DNA from: Gemmatimonadota bacterium
GTDB lineage: Bacteria > Gemmatimonadota > Gemmatimonadetes > Gemmatimonadales > Gemmatimonadaceae
Length of the DNA stretch: 46,728 bases
Assembly (NCBI GenBank): GCA_026387895.1
Contig: JAPLKT010000068.1
Span: 1-46,728 of the forward strand
Direction of reading: 5' to 3'
Shown here: one piece after another, positions 32,444 to 41,901 of the stretch
Position numbering within the stretch: position 1 is the first letter of the stretch
Layout of the letters: each line of letters opens with the position of its first letter
Notes under the pieces: model-generated
What the model was told of the DNA's origin: nothing
What the model saw: the letters and a program-made list of their open reading frames with translations, nothing else
The model's database searches: none
Program-made: the position numbers and the translations under genes

Positions 32444-32797
32444 ATGTTGAGCGAACGTGCTGCCGAACTCGGGCGGCTGATTGGTCAGAGCAGCGAGTAT
32501 CAGTCCGTGAAGCGTGCCAACGAAGCGATGAGCGGCGACAGCGAGGCGCTTGGCCTGCTCAAGCAGATGGAGCAGATCCGCACCGACGCCCAGTCCATGA
32601 TCGAGCGCGGGGAGAACCCGACGCCAGACATGGAACAACAGCTCGACGCGCTGCTGTCCAAAGTCCAGGTGAATCCGACCTATCAGCGTGTGCTCGTTGC
32701 AAACGAGAACTACGAGAAGGTCATGCAGCAGGTGAATGAGTGGATTATGGACGGCATCCGAAAGGGTGCGACGAGCTCGATCATCACGCTCGGCTAA
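32444..32797 (+). CDS. YlbF family protein
   Basis: 117 residues from the ATG at 32444 with AAGGAG 7 nt upstream; earlier start codons in this frame lie within prmC. It is entirely helical in appearance, with SERAAELGRLIGQSSEYQSV, EALGLLKQMEQIRTDAQSMI and PTYQRVLVANENYEKVMQQV, the Com_YlbF pattern. In Bacillus, YlbF/YmcA form a complex that guides RNase Y. Whether this relative does so outside Firmicutes is not known. It lies between prmC and tmk in the translation operon. Confidence 0.8.
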   Translation: MLSERAAELGRLIGQSSEYQSVKRANEAMSGDSEALGLLKQMEQIRTDAQSMIERGENPTPDMEQQLDALLSKVQVNPTYQRVLVANENYEKVMQQVNEWIMDGIRKGATSSIITLG

Positions 32798-32804
32798 GGA
32801 GCCG

Positions 32805-33473
32805 ATGCCGGGTCGTTTGATTGTCTTCGAAGGCGGAGAAGGGGCGGGGAAGAGCACACAGCTCGCCCGCCTCGCGGTGCGTCTGTCCGCCGCGGCGATC
32901 CGAACGGCCACCTGGCGTGAGCCTGGTGGCACCCCGCTTGGCGACGAGATTCGCCGCCTGCTCCTCGACCCCGCGCAGTCAATCACTCCCACGGCAGAGG
33001 CGCTGCTGTTCATGGCGTCGCGTGCCCAGTTGGTGCGAAACGAACTGCGTCCCGCACTCGACGCCGGCACCACGGTCCTCCTTGATCGGTTCTTTCTCTC
33101 GACCTACGCCTATCAGATTGCCGGGCGGCAGATGCGGGAGCAGGAAGTGCGGGCCGCAAACGCGCTCGCAACGCAGGGGCTCACGCCAGATCTCACCATC
33201 CTCCTCACGCTGAACGCCGAGGAAGGGTTGCTTCGCGCCGGCGCGCGTGGCGGGCACGATCGCATGGAAGGATCCGGCGCGGCGTTCCATGCACGGGTTG
33301 AAGCCGCGTTCGCCGAGTTTGCGACGCCAGTGTGGCAACAGGGACGTCCCGAGTGCGGCCCGATTGTTGCCGTCTCGGCGCACGGGAGCGTGGAGGAAGT
33401 CGCCGCCCGCGTGCTCGGTGTGGTCGTCGCGGCATTCCCAGATATCACCCAGGCGTTGCAGGTCGTGGTATGA
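32805..33473 (+). CDS. tmk: Thymidylate kinase
   Basis: 222 residues from the ATG at 32805 (AAGGAG 4 nt upstream). The P-loop is FEGGEGAGKSTQ, the substrate motif is TWREPGGTPLGDEIR, and the DR motif is LDRFFLSTYAYQ. The LID contains ARGGHDRMEG. It phosphorylates dTMP to dTDP in the cytoplasm. With the deoxynucleoside kinase pair at 2911-4619, it contributes to dNTP supply. It overlaps ctpA by 4 nt. Confidence 0.94.
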   Translation: MPGRLIVFEGGEGAGKSTQLARLAVRLSAAAIRTATWREPGGTPLGDEIRRLLLDPAQSITPTAEALLFMASRAQLVRNELRPALDAGTTVLLDRFFLSTYAYQIAGRQMREQEVRAANALATQGLTPDLTILLTLNAEEGLLRAGARGGHDRMEGSGAAFHARVEAAFAEFATPVWQQGRPECGPIVAVSAHGSVEEVAARVLGVVVAAFPDITQALQVVV

Positions 33474-35098
33474 ACCGCCGTTGGATCACGTCGCTGTTGC
33501 TGATTGGCTGTACGTTCGCAGCCGGGGCTTGGCTGGTGCAGCGCGCGATGCGTCCGCCGGTTCGGAACGCGCGACTGACCGCTGCCGACGGGGCGCGGTT
33601 GTTCGAGTCGGTGATGAAGCGGGTGCAGAAGAACTGGGTGGACAGTATCTCGACGGACGAGATGTATCGCAAAGCAGCGATCGGCGTCGTGATGGAGCTC
33701 GGCGATCCTAGCAGCTCGTATCTCCCGCCAGAGCGCCTGAAGCGACTGCGCGAGGTCACGAGTGGGAGCTACCGTGGCGTGGGCCTCTCGGTAGATCTGC
33801 GGGAAGGGTGGATTGTGGTGATCCAGCCGCGGCTTGGCTCGCCAGCTGAGCACGCCGGAATCCGCGCGGGTGATCGGTTAGTGGAGCTCAACGGCCAGTC
33901 GATGCAGGGGTGGACCGTCGAGGAAGCGCGCGACGCGCTGCGCGGACCGCTTGGTTCGCAGCTGAAACTGACCGTACAACGTGGTGGTGTGAAAATTCCG
34001 TTCGCGCTCGGGCGGAGCGATATCCACGTCAGCTCGGTGCAACGCGCGCAGATGCTCCCGCAGAAGGTCGGCTACTTCGCGCTCAGCACCTTCAGCGACT
34101 CGACGGCCATCGAGGTCGCCTCGATCGTCGACTCGCTCGTGAACGCTGGCGCGCGCGCATTGGTGTTCGATTTACGCGGCAATCCCGGCGGGCTGCTGAG
34201 CCAGGGCGTAGCGGTCGCGGATATGTTCCTCGGGGTCGGCAAGAAGATCGTGAGCACGCGCGGACGCACCCCGGGAACCACGACGAATTTCATGTCCAAG
34301 GACCGCCAGCGCTGGCCGACTCTGCCGATCGTGGTACTCGTGAACAGTGGCACGGCGAGCGCCGCGGAGATTGTGGCCGGGGCGCTGCAGGATCACGATC
34401 GCGCCCTTGTGATTGGCCGGTCGAGCTATGGAAAGGGCAGTGCGCAGCAAGTGATTGCGCTGGATAATGGCGGTGCCATCCGAATCACCAACGCGTTCTG
34501 GTACACGCCGGTTGGACGCACGATCAGCAGGCCGCATCACGCCGCCAACGCCGATTCGACACTCCCCGATTCGCAGCGTCCTCGCTACAAGACGGCGCTC
34601 GGACGCACGGTAATCGGCGGCGGTGGCATCGTCCCGGATATTGTTGCCGGCGACAGCGTCCCGCCGCCAGCGGAGCGGGCGTGGGTCATGGCCGTTGGGA
34701 GTCGGGTGCGTCCGTTCCGTGAAGCGTTGACCGCCGTTGCCACACAGATCGCGCGTCAACCCGAGGTGAACTCCCCCGAGTTCGCCGTGACCCCTGCCAT
34801 GCGCGAACAACTGTGGCGAAAGATGCAGGCTGCGAAGCTCGAGGTGTCGCGCGACGTGTACGACCGAGCGCACGAGGCCATCGATCGCGTGATTGGGCTC
34901 GAGGTTGCGCGCCAGAAGTTCGGCGTGCCAGGCGCTGCGCAGCGCTCGGCGACGGGTGATCCGGTTGTGGTCAAGGCGCTGGAGTTGTTGCGCGGGATTA
35001 GTGCCCCCGAGGCGCTCATGAAGCGCCTCGCACAGCAGCCGGTGAAGCCGGCGCCCAAGCCGGTTGCAAGCGGACCCTCTGGGCCGAATCAGCAGTAG
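33470..35098 (+). CDS. ctpA: C-terminal processing serine protease (S41A)
   Basis: 542 residues from the ATG at 33470, within the tmk stop. It has one N-terminal membrane segment (ITSLLLIGCTFAAGAWLVQ), so it is periplasmic. The PDZ domain is at about 100-180 (YRGVGLSVDL, AGIRAGDRLVELNG). The protease core has DLRGNPGGLL, catalytic S297 in NSGTASAAEI and K322 in SSYGKGSAQQV. A long C-terminal helical extension ends in a Pro-rich tail. Such proteases trim C-termini of periplasmic proteins and often control peptidoglycan hydrolases. Confidence 0.92.
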   Translation: MNRRWITSLLLIGCTFAAGAWLVQRAMRPPVRNARLTAADGARLFESVMKRVQKNWVDSISTDEMYRKAAIGVVMELGDPSSSYLPPERLKRLREVTSGSYRGVGLSVDLREGWIVVIQPRLGSPAEHAGIRAGDRLVELNGQSMQGWTVEEARDALRGPLGSQLKLTVQRGGVKIPFALGRSDIHVSSVQRAQMLPQKVGYFALSTFSDSTAIEVASIVDSLVNAGARALVFDLRGNPGGLLSQGVAVADMFLGVGKKIVSTRGRTPGTTTNFMSKDRQRWPTLPIVVLVNSGTASAAEIVAGALQDHDRALVIGRSSYGKGSAQQVIALDNGGAIRITNAFWYTPVGRTISRPHHAANADSTLPDSQRPRYKTALGRTVIGGGGIVPDIVAGDSVPPPAERAWVMAVGSRVRPFREALTAVATQIARQPEVNSPEFAVTPAMREQLWRKMQAAKLEVSRDVYDRAHEAIDRVIGLEVARQKFGVPGAAQRSATGDPVVVKALELLRGISAPEALMKRLAQQPVKPAPKPVASGPSGPNQQ

Positions 35099-35121
35099 GC
35101 AGCGCCGTCGTCGGTACGACA

Positions 35122-35158
35122 GGCTCAACAGCAGTGCGTGGTGAGCCGCTTACGGCTT
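35122..35158. terminator. Small dyads between convergent ctpA and lolA-like genes
   Basis: GGCTCA (35122-35127) pairs with TGAGCC (35142-35147), and AGCCG with CGGCT around 35145-35158. Both are short and have no T-tract. They are the only symmetry in the 51-base gap, so this is a weak terminator candidate. Confidence 0.25.
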
Positions 35159-35830
35159 ACCCGCCATCATCGCCTGCGGGTCAACAATCTTCACGCCGGC
35201 GGGCGGCGTAAAGCTGAGCACTCCGTCGGGGAGGGGCACGCCGAGTGCCATGGTGGTGAAGCGAACCCGCCGGATCATGCCACTGGGCTCCACCGTCTCG
35301 ACCATCCAGAGCTTGGCGTCGTCGCGGCCGATCCAGAGTGTTGCGCGTAAGAAGGGCGTGTTAGGCTTTCGGGGCACCAACGCGTACGTTGCGGTCGCAT
35401 GCCCGCTCACCGTGGTGTCCGCACGCGCGGTCACCGTGTAGGACTCCCGCGGTGCACGCAGCAACTGCGAGAGAAAATCAAAGGTACCGCCGGCGGCCAT
35501 CGGCAACTTCATCACTTGCCCTGGCATCGTGCTGGGGAGATACACCCAGAATGTCGTGCCGTCGTTGACAATCACGTCGGCCGCGGGCTCAGTAAAGCGC
35601 AGCGCAAACTGCTTCCGGTCGCGCTGAAAGAGTTCACCTCTGGCGTTGAAGGTGCTCTTGGCCTGCGGATTGGTGAGTGTCTGCTCCAGCTTTGCGCGCA
35701 CCGTGGCAGCGGTGCCGTACATACTGACGGCACGATCCAGCGCCGCAAAGGTCGTGTCTTGCGAGGCAACGCTGTGCAGCGGCACGATGAGCGCCGCTAG
35801 CAGTGTTCCCACGACTCGCTGCGCGCTCAG
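35150..35830 (-). CDS. LolA-like outer-membrane lipoprotein carrier protein
   Basis: About 226 residues. The start is uncertain. CTG at 35830 overlaps the aroF stop as CTGA and gives a signal with a basic residue ([20 protein letters not shown]). GTG at 35812 gives a signal without positive charge. ATG at 35890 would overlap aroF by 64 bases. The mature protein has the LolA half-barrel pattern: [55 protein letters not shown] and [18 protein letters not shown]. LolA carries lipoproteins across the periplasm, consistent with the many lipoproteins here. Related LolA-like proteins in other pathways cannot be excluded. Confidence 0.8.
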   Translation of the reverse strand: MSAQRVVGTLLAALIVPLHSVASQDTTFAALDRAVSMYGTAATVRAKLEQTLTNPQAKSTFNARGELFQRDRKQFALRFTEPAADVIVNDGTTFWVYLPSTMPGQVMKLPMAAGGTFDFLSQLLRAPRESYTVTARADTTVSGHATATYALVPRKPNTPFLRATLWIGRDDAKLWMVETVEPSGMIRRVRFTTMALGVPLPDGVLSFTPPAGVKIVDPQAMMAGKP

Positions 35831-36855
35831 GCGACCCCGGCGATCGAACGATCCACGGCGTCGGCCACGCGGCGTAGCTGCTGCATGCACTCGGCGAACT
35901 GATCGGGATTCAACGACTGAGCGCCGTCCGACTTCGCCTGATCCGGCTGTGGATGTACCTCAATGATGAGGCCGTCGCACCCTGCGGCCACAGCGGCCCG
36001 CGCCATCGGCATCACCTTGTCGCGACGGCCCGTGCCGTGACTGGGATCGGCAACAATCGGCAGGTGCGACAGCTGATGCACCACCGGAATCGCGGTCAGG
36101 TCAAACAAATTGCGCGAGGTCGAGTCAAAGCTGCGCAGCCCACGCTCACACAGAATCACGTGCGGGTTGCCTTCCGCCAAGATGTACTCAGCGCTCAGGA
36201 GCAGATCCTGAATCGTGGCCGCCATCCCGCGCTTGAGCAGCACGGGCTTGCCAATCTTCCCGACGGTCTTGAGCAGCGAGTAGTTCTGCATGTTCCGAGC
36301 GCCGAGCTGAATGCAGTCGGCGTACTCGGCCACCATATAGGCACCCGAGTCGTCCATCGCCTCGGTGACGATCGGGAGTCCTGTCTCGCGCTTGGCGAGG
36401 GCCAGCAGCTCAAGCCCCTTCTTCCCCATCCCTTGGAATGAATACGGCGAGCTACGGGGCTTGAACGCCCCGCCGCGGAGCGCCGTAGCACCCGCGGCTT
36501 TCGCCGCGTGCGCCGAGGCGACAATTTGCTTCTCGCTCTCGACGGAGCAGGGGCCAGCGATCACCGGAATGTCTGTCCCGCCAAAGCTCACGCCTGGCGC
36601 GATGGTGACAATCGTGTTCTCGGGACGCCACTCACGTGAGACTTGTTTGTACGGATTCGAGACGTGGATCACCCGCGACACGCCCGGCAGCTCGGCGATC
36701 AGCGAATCATCGACGCGTCCATCATTGCCTACTAAGCCGACCGCGGTGCGCTGTGCGCCGGGCATCGGGGCGGGGGTGTAACCCATCGCAGTGATGGTCG
36801 AGCAAACACGCTCGACATCAGCTTGGGTGGCGGTATGCGACATCACGACCAACAT
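35827..36855 (-). CDS. aroF: 3-deoxy-7-phosphoheptulonate synthase
   Basis: 342 residues. An N-terminal ferredoxin-like regulatory domain of about 90 residues ([20 protein letters not shown]) precedes the KDO8PS-like type I-beta barrel. Motifs are [48 protein letters not shown] and [14 protein letters not shown], which supply phosphoenolpyruvate and metal contacts. It makes DAHP, the first step of the shikimate pathway. The ATG at 36855 is preceded by an 8-bp dyad whose right arm carries the GGGG ribosome site. An ATG at codon 5 is a second possible start. Confidence 0.93.
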   Translation of the reverse strand: MLVVMSHTATQADVERVCSTITAMGYTPAPMPGAQRTAVGLVGNDGRVDDSLIAELPGVSRVIHVSNPYKQVSREWRPENTIVTIAPGVSFGGTDIPVIAGPCSVESEKQIVASAHAAKAAGATALRGGAFKPRSSPYSFQGMGKKGLELLALAKRETGLPIVTEAMDDSGAYMVAEYADCIQLGARNMQNYSLLKTVGKIGKPVLLKRGMAATIQDLLLSAEYILAEGNPHVILCERGLRSFDSTSRNLFDLTAIPVVHQLSHLPIVADPSHGTGRRDKVMPMARAAVAAGCDGLIIEVHPQPDQAKSDGAQSLNPDQFAECMQQLRRVADAVDRSIAGVA

Positions 36856-36863
36856 GATAAGAA

Positions 36864-36898
36864 CCCCGAAAGTAGGATGTCGCCCCCTCTTTTCGGGG
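36864..36898 (-). promoter_or_regulatory. Leader hairpin at the aroF start
   Basis: On the minus strand CCCCGAAA pairs with TTTCGGGG across a 19-nt loop. The right arm contains the GGGG that would serve as ribosome site, 8 nt before the ATG, and is followed by TTCTTATC. The hairpin could hide the ribosome site or act as a weak attenuator. No leader peptide was seen. Confidence 0.4.
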
Positions 36899-36917
36899 CG
36901 AACCTACAAATATAAGC

Positions 36918-36953
36918 GGACGCCCCGTGGAATCGACATTCCAAGGGGCGTCC
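36918..36953 (-). terminator. Terminator downstream of smc
   Basis: A 16-bp stem with one mismatch (GGACGCCCCTTGGAAT / ATTCCACGGGGCGTCC on the minus strand), 4-nt loop, then GCTTATATTTG. It lies 55 bases after the smc stop and 60 bases before aroF, so it separates the two genes. Confidence 0.7.
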
Positions 36954-36964
36954 AAGGGGCGTCC
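36943..36964. repeat. 11-bp tandem direct repeat beside the smc terminator
   Basis: AAGGGGCGTCC occurs twice head to tail, and AAGGGTCC follows as a shortened third copy. The first copy is one arm of the smc terminator hairpin, so the repeat may offer an alternative arm or reflect slippage. Confidence 0.7.
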
Positions 36965-37007
36965 AAGGGTCCTACGGGGCCTGAGAAGGCCGGTCCAGGG
37001 TGGTTCG

Positions 37008-40000
37008 TTAGCCAGCGGTTGCTGGTGCTTCCGCCTCATCCACCGCCGGCCCTTTCATCCGAACGCTCACCAACGAGCTGACCCCGGGCTCCTGCATAGT
37101 CACACCGTAGACGGCGTCGGCCGCTTCGGTCGTGGTGCGCGGGTTGTGCGTAATGACGATGAACTGGGTGTTCGTCTTGAACTGGTTCAGCATCTTCACG
37201 AAGCGCCCCACGTTCGCGTCGTCGAGGGGTGCGTCGACTTCGTCGAGCAAGCAGAACGGGCTGGGCTTGGTCAGGAAGATGCCGAAGAGCAGCGAGAGCG
37301 CCACGAGCGCGCGTTCACCGCTCGAGAGCAGATGGATGCGCTGCGTCTTCTTGCCGCGCGGCGAGGCGTGTATCTCGATGTCGCAGTCGAGCGGCGAATC
37401 GGGGTTCTCGAGCTTCAGGTCGCACTCGCCACCGCCGAAGAGTGTCTGGAAGATTTGACGGAAGTTCTCGCGAACCTCAGTAAAGGTCTTCATGAACATC
37501 TCGCGCGCGGTGACGTCGATCTCCTTGATCGCTTGCTGGAGCGAGATCTGCGCCGCGGCCAGGTCGGCGCGCTGGCTGGTTAGGAAGTCGAGGCGTTTCA
37601 TCTCCTCCTCGTGCTCCTCAATCGCTAGCGGGTTCACAGGGCCAAGCGATTCCAGCGCGGCCCGGAGTTCGTCGGCTTCGGCGCGGAGCGCGTCGTCTTC
37701 GGCTTCGACCGCGGTGTAATCGGCAAACAGATCGCCGAGCGGGCGACGCCATTCGGCTTCGAGGCGCTCGGTGATTGCGGCGCGCTTGCCCGACAATTCG
37801 GTGTGGCGGAGCTCTGCCACATGGAGCGACTCGCCACGTGCGGTGACGTCATGACGCGAGTGATCAAGCGCCTGTTCGACCGCGGCAAGTTCGGCGTCGG
37901 CGGTGCGTACGCCCTGTTCGGCGTCCGCGAGCGACGACTCGGATTCGGCGAGCGTCTGCTGACGGCCGCTGAGCGCGTCGCGCCATTCCTGCATCTGGCG
38001 CTCGAGCACGGCATCGCCTTCGGCGAGCGCGCTGAGTTCCTGCTGGAGTGTTTCGAGACGCGCGGCCGCATTGGCCCGCTCGCGCTCGAGGCGTGCGCGA
38101 CGTTCCGTCGCCACCTCACGCCGAGCCTGCGCCTGCGCGTGGGTGACTTGTGCGGCCGCACGAGCTTCACGCGCCGCATCTTGGGCGCGATCCGATTCGG
38201 CGAGCGTGTCGCGCGAGCTGTCGGCGGTCTGTTCGGCGGTCGCCAATGCCACATTTTGCTCTTCCTGCGCGGCGATGCTCTGCGTGACGCGGGTCGAGAG
38301 TTCGCTCCGGCGGCCCGAGAGCCGTTCGCTCAGGGCAACAGCATCGGCGAGCTCACGGGTGGCGCGCTGGTAGGCACGCTCCCGTTCCGCGCGCTGCAAC
38401 GCGACCTGTTGTGACCGTGCGTGTGCCTGCGTCGACGCGTCGGCGCAGGTGGTCGCTTGCGATTCGGCTGTCAGGAGCGCAGCGTGGACCTCGGCGAGCG
38501 CGGCTGTCGCGCGATCGCGTTCGGCCACACTGAGCGCGAGCGACTCGCGAATCTTCGTGAGCTCGGCACGACGCCGAAGCGGACCATCCGACGAGGTCGA
38601 ATCGGGGAGCCACACCGCACCACGCGCATCGACGAATGCGGAGCCCGAGTCAACCGCCTTCACACGACCGAGTAGGGTACGCACCCACCCACGCACCGGT
38701 CCTTCCGTCTGCACCGAGGCAGAGAGTTCCCCGGCTTCGGCGGCGTCCGGCAACTGGGTCACGACGTCGAGCGGCAGCAGGAGCAGCGCACCAGGATTCG
38801 TACGACCATGCCACTCGCGCACCGCCGTGGCCACGCCCGCATCGCGAATCACGACGGCGTGCACCGTTGGGCCGAGGAAACGCTCCACCAGCATGGCGGT
38901 GTTCGCATCAGCACCGATGTAATCAGAGAGCGGGCCGAGCACGGCGCCTTGGCCGAACTGCTCGCGGTCCTTGAGTAATCGTGCCGCCCCTGGGGCGAGC
39001 CCTACGCGCTCACGCTCGAGCCCTTCAATGGCGTTCACGCGTCCGGCGAGTCCCGCCGCGTCTTCTTCAGCCTTCCGCGATTCTGCGCGCGCGGCGGTGT
39101 CTTTCTCGCGCCAGTCGCGGGCATGATCGCGTGCCTGCGAGAGTGCGCCGTCCGCTTCGAGCGCGCCACTCTGGGCAATCGCGAGCTGTTCGTCGGCGGT
39201 CGCGAGCTCGCGCTCGGCAAGTCGCTGCGTGGCGGCGAGCGCCTCGTGTTCCACGGCAAGCGTGGCCGAGCGCTGCGCGACATCGGCGAGTTCGTGTTCC
39301 GCGCCCTCACGGTCGAGCTCAAGGCGGCGGAGCGCATCACGCAGCGACCGGACATGCTGATCGGCGCGCTCCAGTGCGGTGCGCGCGTGCGCGACGGCGG
39401 TGCGGGTCGTCTCTTCAACGGCCGACTGTTGCTGCAGTGCCTCCACCGCGGCCTGCAAGGCGGCGGTGGTCTGCTCTTCCTCTGTGCGCGCGGCTTCCCA
39501 TTCGGCCACCACACGCTCGCCGATCGCGGCGCCTTCGCTCCGCTCTGCTTCGGCGCGCTCACGACGGCTCACCGCATTGCGATGCCGTTCTTCGGCTACC
39601 GCAATCTCACCCTGCAACTTCAGTGCGGCCTCGCGAGCCTCTCCCGCTACGCGAGCGCGCTCATGGCGTACCGTCTCCGACGCGGCACGCGCGGCATGCG
39701 CCGCATCGCGCTGCGATTCCTTGACGGTGACTTCGTTCTGCGCATGCGGCAGTTGCTCGCGCAGCTGGATCAGCCGTTCGTCGAGCTGCTCGAGTTCGTC
39801 CTTCCACGCTGCCATCTCGCGCGAGGCGAGCGTGAGCTCCACGGCGAAGCGCCGTGTGGTGATCTCCGTGTGACGCTCGGCGCGCTTGCGCTGACGCGCC
39901 AACGACCGTACCTGGCTCGTGACTTCGTTGATGAGGTCGTCGAGACGCGCCATGTCGGCGGTGGTCTGCTCGAGGCTACGCTCCGTGCTCCGACGGCGGT

Positions 40001-40514
40001 CGCGGTACAGGCCCACGCCCGCGGCTTCTTCAAATAGTTCGCGTCGATCATCGGGACGATCCGACAACAGCGCGTCAATCATCCTGCTCTCGATCACCAC
40101 GCCGCTATCGGCGCCAAGGCCCGTGCCGCGGACGAGATCGTGAATGTCGCGCAGGCGGCAGGGGGCACGATTCAGGAAGTACTCGCTCTCACCGGCGCGC
40201 GAGAGGCGCCGCGTGATCACGACTTCCTTGAACGGCACCGGGAGGGCGCCGTCGTCATTATCGAAGTGCAGGGAGACTTCCGCCAAATTCACCGCGCGTC
40301 GCGCCGATGAACCCTGAAAAATGACTTCTTCCATCTTCGCACCACGCAACAGCCGCGCGCGCTGTTCGCCCAACACCCAACGCACCGCGTCGGACACATT
40401 GGACTTCCCGCAACCATTCGGCCCGACGACCGCCGTGACCCCCTGGCTGAAGACAAGCTCAGTGGGATCGGCGAACGACTTGAAGCCATGCAACTCGAGT
40501 TTGGTCAATCGCAC
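37008..40514 (-). CDS. smc: Chromosome segregation protein SMC
   Basis: 1168 residues, typical length. GTG start at 40514, one base after the stop of the SPOR gene. Head: MRLTKLELHGFKSFADP, Walker A GPNGCGKSN and the following VRWVLGEQ. Long coiled coils flank a hinge at about 510-640 (LGPLSDYIGADANTAMLVER). C-terminal head: signature motif, Walker B FCLLDEVDAPLDD and ITHNPRTTTEAADAVYGVTM. It organises and separates chromosomes as an ATP-driven dimer with ScpA/ScpB, which are not in this window. The signature reads LLSSGER (1062-1068) instead of the usual LLSGGER, a single codon change (AGC for GGC at 37320-37322). Confidence 0.95.
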   Translation of the reverse strand: MRLTKLELHGFKSFADPTELVFSQGVTAVVGPNGCGKSNVSDAVRWVLGEQRARLLRGAKMEEVIFQGSSARRAVNLAEVSLHFDNDDGALPVPFKEVVITRRLSRAGESEYFLNRAPCRLRDIHDLVRGTGLGADSGVVIESRMIDALLSDRPDDRRELFEEAAGVGLYRDRRRSTERSLEQTTADMARLDDLINEVTSQVRSLARQRKRAERHTEITTRRFAVELTLASREMAAWKDELEQLDERLIQLREQLPHAQNEVTVKESQRDAAHAARAASETVRHERARVAGEAREAALKLQGEIAVAEERHRNAVSRRERAEAERSEGAAIGERVVAEWEAARTEEEQTTAALQAAVEALQQQSAVEETTRTAVAHARTALERADQHVRSLRDALRRLELDREGAEHELADVAQRSATLAVEHEALAATQRLAERELATADEQLAIAQSGALEADGALSQARDHARDWREKDTAARAESRKAEEDAAGLAGRVNAIEGLERERVGLAPGAARLLKDREQFGQGAVLGPLSDYIGADANTAMLVERFLGPTVHAVVIRDAGVATAVREWHGRTNPGALLLLPLDVVTQLPDAAEAGELSASVQTEGPVRGWVRTLLGRVKAVDSGSAFVDARGAVWLPDSTSSDGPLRRRAELTKIRESLALSVAERDRATAALAEVHAALLTAESQATTCADASTQAHARSQQVALQRAERERAYQRATRELADAVALSERLSGRRSELSTRVTQSIAAQEEQNVALATAEQTADSSRDTLAESDRAQDAAREARAAAQVTHAQAQARREVATERRARLERERANAAARLETLQQELSALAEGDAVLERQMQEWRDALSGRQQTLAESESSLADAEQGVRTADAELAAVEQALDHSRHDVTARGESLHVAELRHTELSGKRAAITERLEAEWRRPLGDLFADYTAVEAEDDALRAEADELRAALESLGPVNPLAIEEHEEEMKRLDFLTSQRADLAAAQISLQQAIKEIDVTAREMFMKTFTEVRENFRQIFQTLFGGGECDLKLENPDSPLDCDIEIHASPRGKKTQRIHLLSSGERALVALSLLFGIFLTKPSPFCLLDEVDAPLDDANVGRFVKMLNQFKTNTQFIVITHNPRTTTEAADAVYGVTMQEPGVSSLVSVRMKGPAVDEAEAPATAG

Positions 40515-40515
40515 G

Positions 40516-41901
40516 TTAGAGCATTCTCCCTAGACGATAAACGACAGTCGCCGGAACACCGGCCCGCCGCAACTGCGCTGCGAGGGGTGCGGCCTGTGCC
40601 GGTGTCTCAAACGCTCCGGCCAGCACACGTACCCGCCCATCTGCCTGCAAGAGGGCGTAGGCCATAATCTCCTTGGCACGCCACTCTGTGACCACCGCCT
40701 GAGCGTCCGACACCGACACGCCATCAGCCACGAGCAGTGCGTACGGCACCCGCACGACCACGCCGCCTTCGGAACGCACCACGCCTCTACGGCGCAACAA
40801 CTGCAACATGTCATCCGCGTCGGTGCGCGTCGCGTATGCGCCGACGATTACCTGATACCACACGGTCCCTCCGCCGAGCGTGACCGGAGACACCGTGACG
40901 GCGGGAAGCAGGATCGCCTTTTCGCCGTCTCGCAACACGGAATTTGCACCCGCGACCGTGTTCGCCGCTACGACATTGACGGCGTAGGGGGAACCGAGTA
41001 CCGAATCCGCACCGGCAGCCGGCTCATTGAGCGGGATCGTGTCAGCCTTGGGGACCACGAGCAGCGCGGGGGTCGTGTCAGGAGGAGTGGAGGCTGGAGC
41101 TGTCGACCCGGGCTCGAGGAGGGCAGGGGCCGCAGGGGCCGCATGCCGGGCGCGCCACGCGCGCGCGCGCCATGCGGCTATGGCGGCTATGCCAAGCACC
41201 GCCAAGGCCGCGAAAATGGCCACCACGCGCTTCCAGCCCTTACGGGGCCGATCCAGGCGCGCGGCACCCGAGGGGAATCCGGCGCGCGCCAAAGCGCCCG
41301 CCCGCCAGCTCGTTTCGGGCGCCAGCGCGGGCACGGGCGCCTCGGCGGCCCCAAGCAGGTGGTAGGCGTGCTGCCGGTTGAGTGGAACATCGACGGCAAT
41401 CACGCCGCCCGTCAGCGCGGCCAACTGGTCTAGTCCCACGGCCCCCAAGGGGGCGATCAGCAGGAGGAGCCCCCCGGCTCGCTCGAACCCACGAATCAGC
41501 TTTTCCCAGCGCTCGTGGCGAAAGAACTCCTCGGTCGCCACAGGAGGGGTCCCCGCCGGAAGCACGAACAGTCCCTCCGCGTTGTGCGCGGGCCGCGCGA
41601 CGTCATTGAGCGACAGACCGTCTCGGAAGCAATCGGTCAGTCCGGTCGCGTCCTCGCCCCCGGCCAGCTCGTACAGCGGGAACGCAAACCCTGTGAGGTC
41701 ACCAATGGCGACCCCCCGTCGGCCACGCCACCCATGGGCCAGCCCGATTGCCACGCGACTGGTGGTGTCGGGGTCGAGCCCCACCACAAGCGCGGATGAA
41801 ACAGCTGTGAGGGCATCCGTGAGGCGGCGCCCTTCAGCCTCCCAGTAGTTGCGACCCGACGGCGACGCGTGGTGCTCGGCGTTAGGCATGCCGTCGGTCA
41901 T
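40516..41901 (-). CDS. Degenerate MinD/CpsD-like domain protein with SPOR repeats
   Basis: 461 residues. Residues about 20-185 look like a P-loop ATPase of the CpsD/MinD kind: SSALVVGLDPDTTSRVAIGL in place of the P-loop, VAIGDLTGFAFPLYELAG like the D-x-D region, GLTDCFRDGLSLNDV and LFVLPAGTPP. The Walker A lysine is not seen, so it is probably a pseudo-ATPase. One membrane segment lies at 224-243, then a Pro/Ala-rich periplasmic linker and two SPOR-like repeats (WYQVIVGAYATRTDADDMLQ at about 348 and VRVLAGAFETPAQAAPLAAQ at about 424). SPOR domains bind denuded septal peptidoglycan, so a division-site role is plausible. It overlaps its upstream SPOR neighbour by 4 nt and is followed by smc. 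Confidence 0.75.
   Translation of the reverse strand: MTDGMPNAEHHASPSGRNYWEAEGRRLTDALTAVSSALVVGLDPDTTSRVAIGLAHGWRGRRGVAIGDLTGFAFPLYELAGGEDATGLTDCFRDGLSLNDVARPAHNAEGLFVLPAGTPPVATEEFFRHERWEKLIRGFERAGGLLLLIAPLGAVGLDQLAALTGGVIAVDVPLNRQHAYHLLGAAEAPVPALAPETSWRAGALARAGFPSGAARLDRPRKGWKRVVAIFAALAVLGIAAIAAWRARAWRARHAAPAAPALLEPGSTAPASTPPDTTPALLVVPKADTIPLNEPAAGADSVLGSPYAVNVVAANTVAGANSVLRDGEKAILLPAVTVSPVTLGGGTVWYQVIVGAYATRTDADDMLQLLRRRGVVRSEGGVVVRVPYALLVADGVSVSDAQAVVTEWRAKEIMAYALLQADGRVRVLAGAFETPAQAAPLAAQLRRAGVPATVVYRLGRML

Noticed and set aside
36918-36964. CRISPR-like array
   Set aside because: Only two and a half copies of an 11-bp unit without spacers, part of a terminator hairpin.
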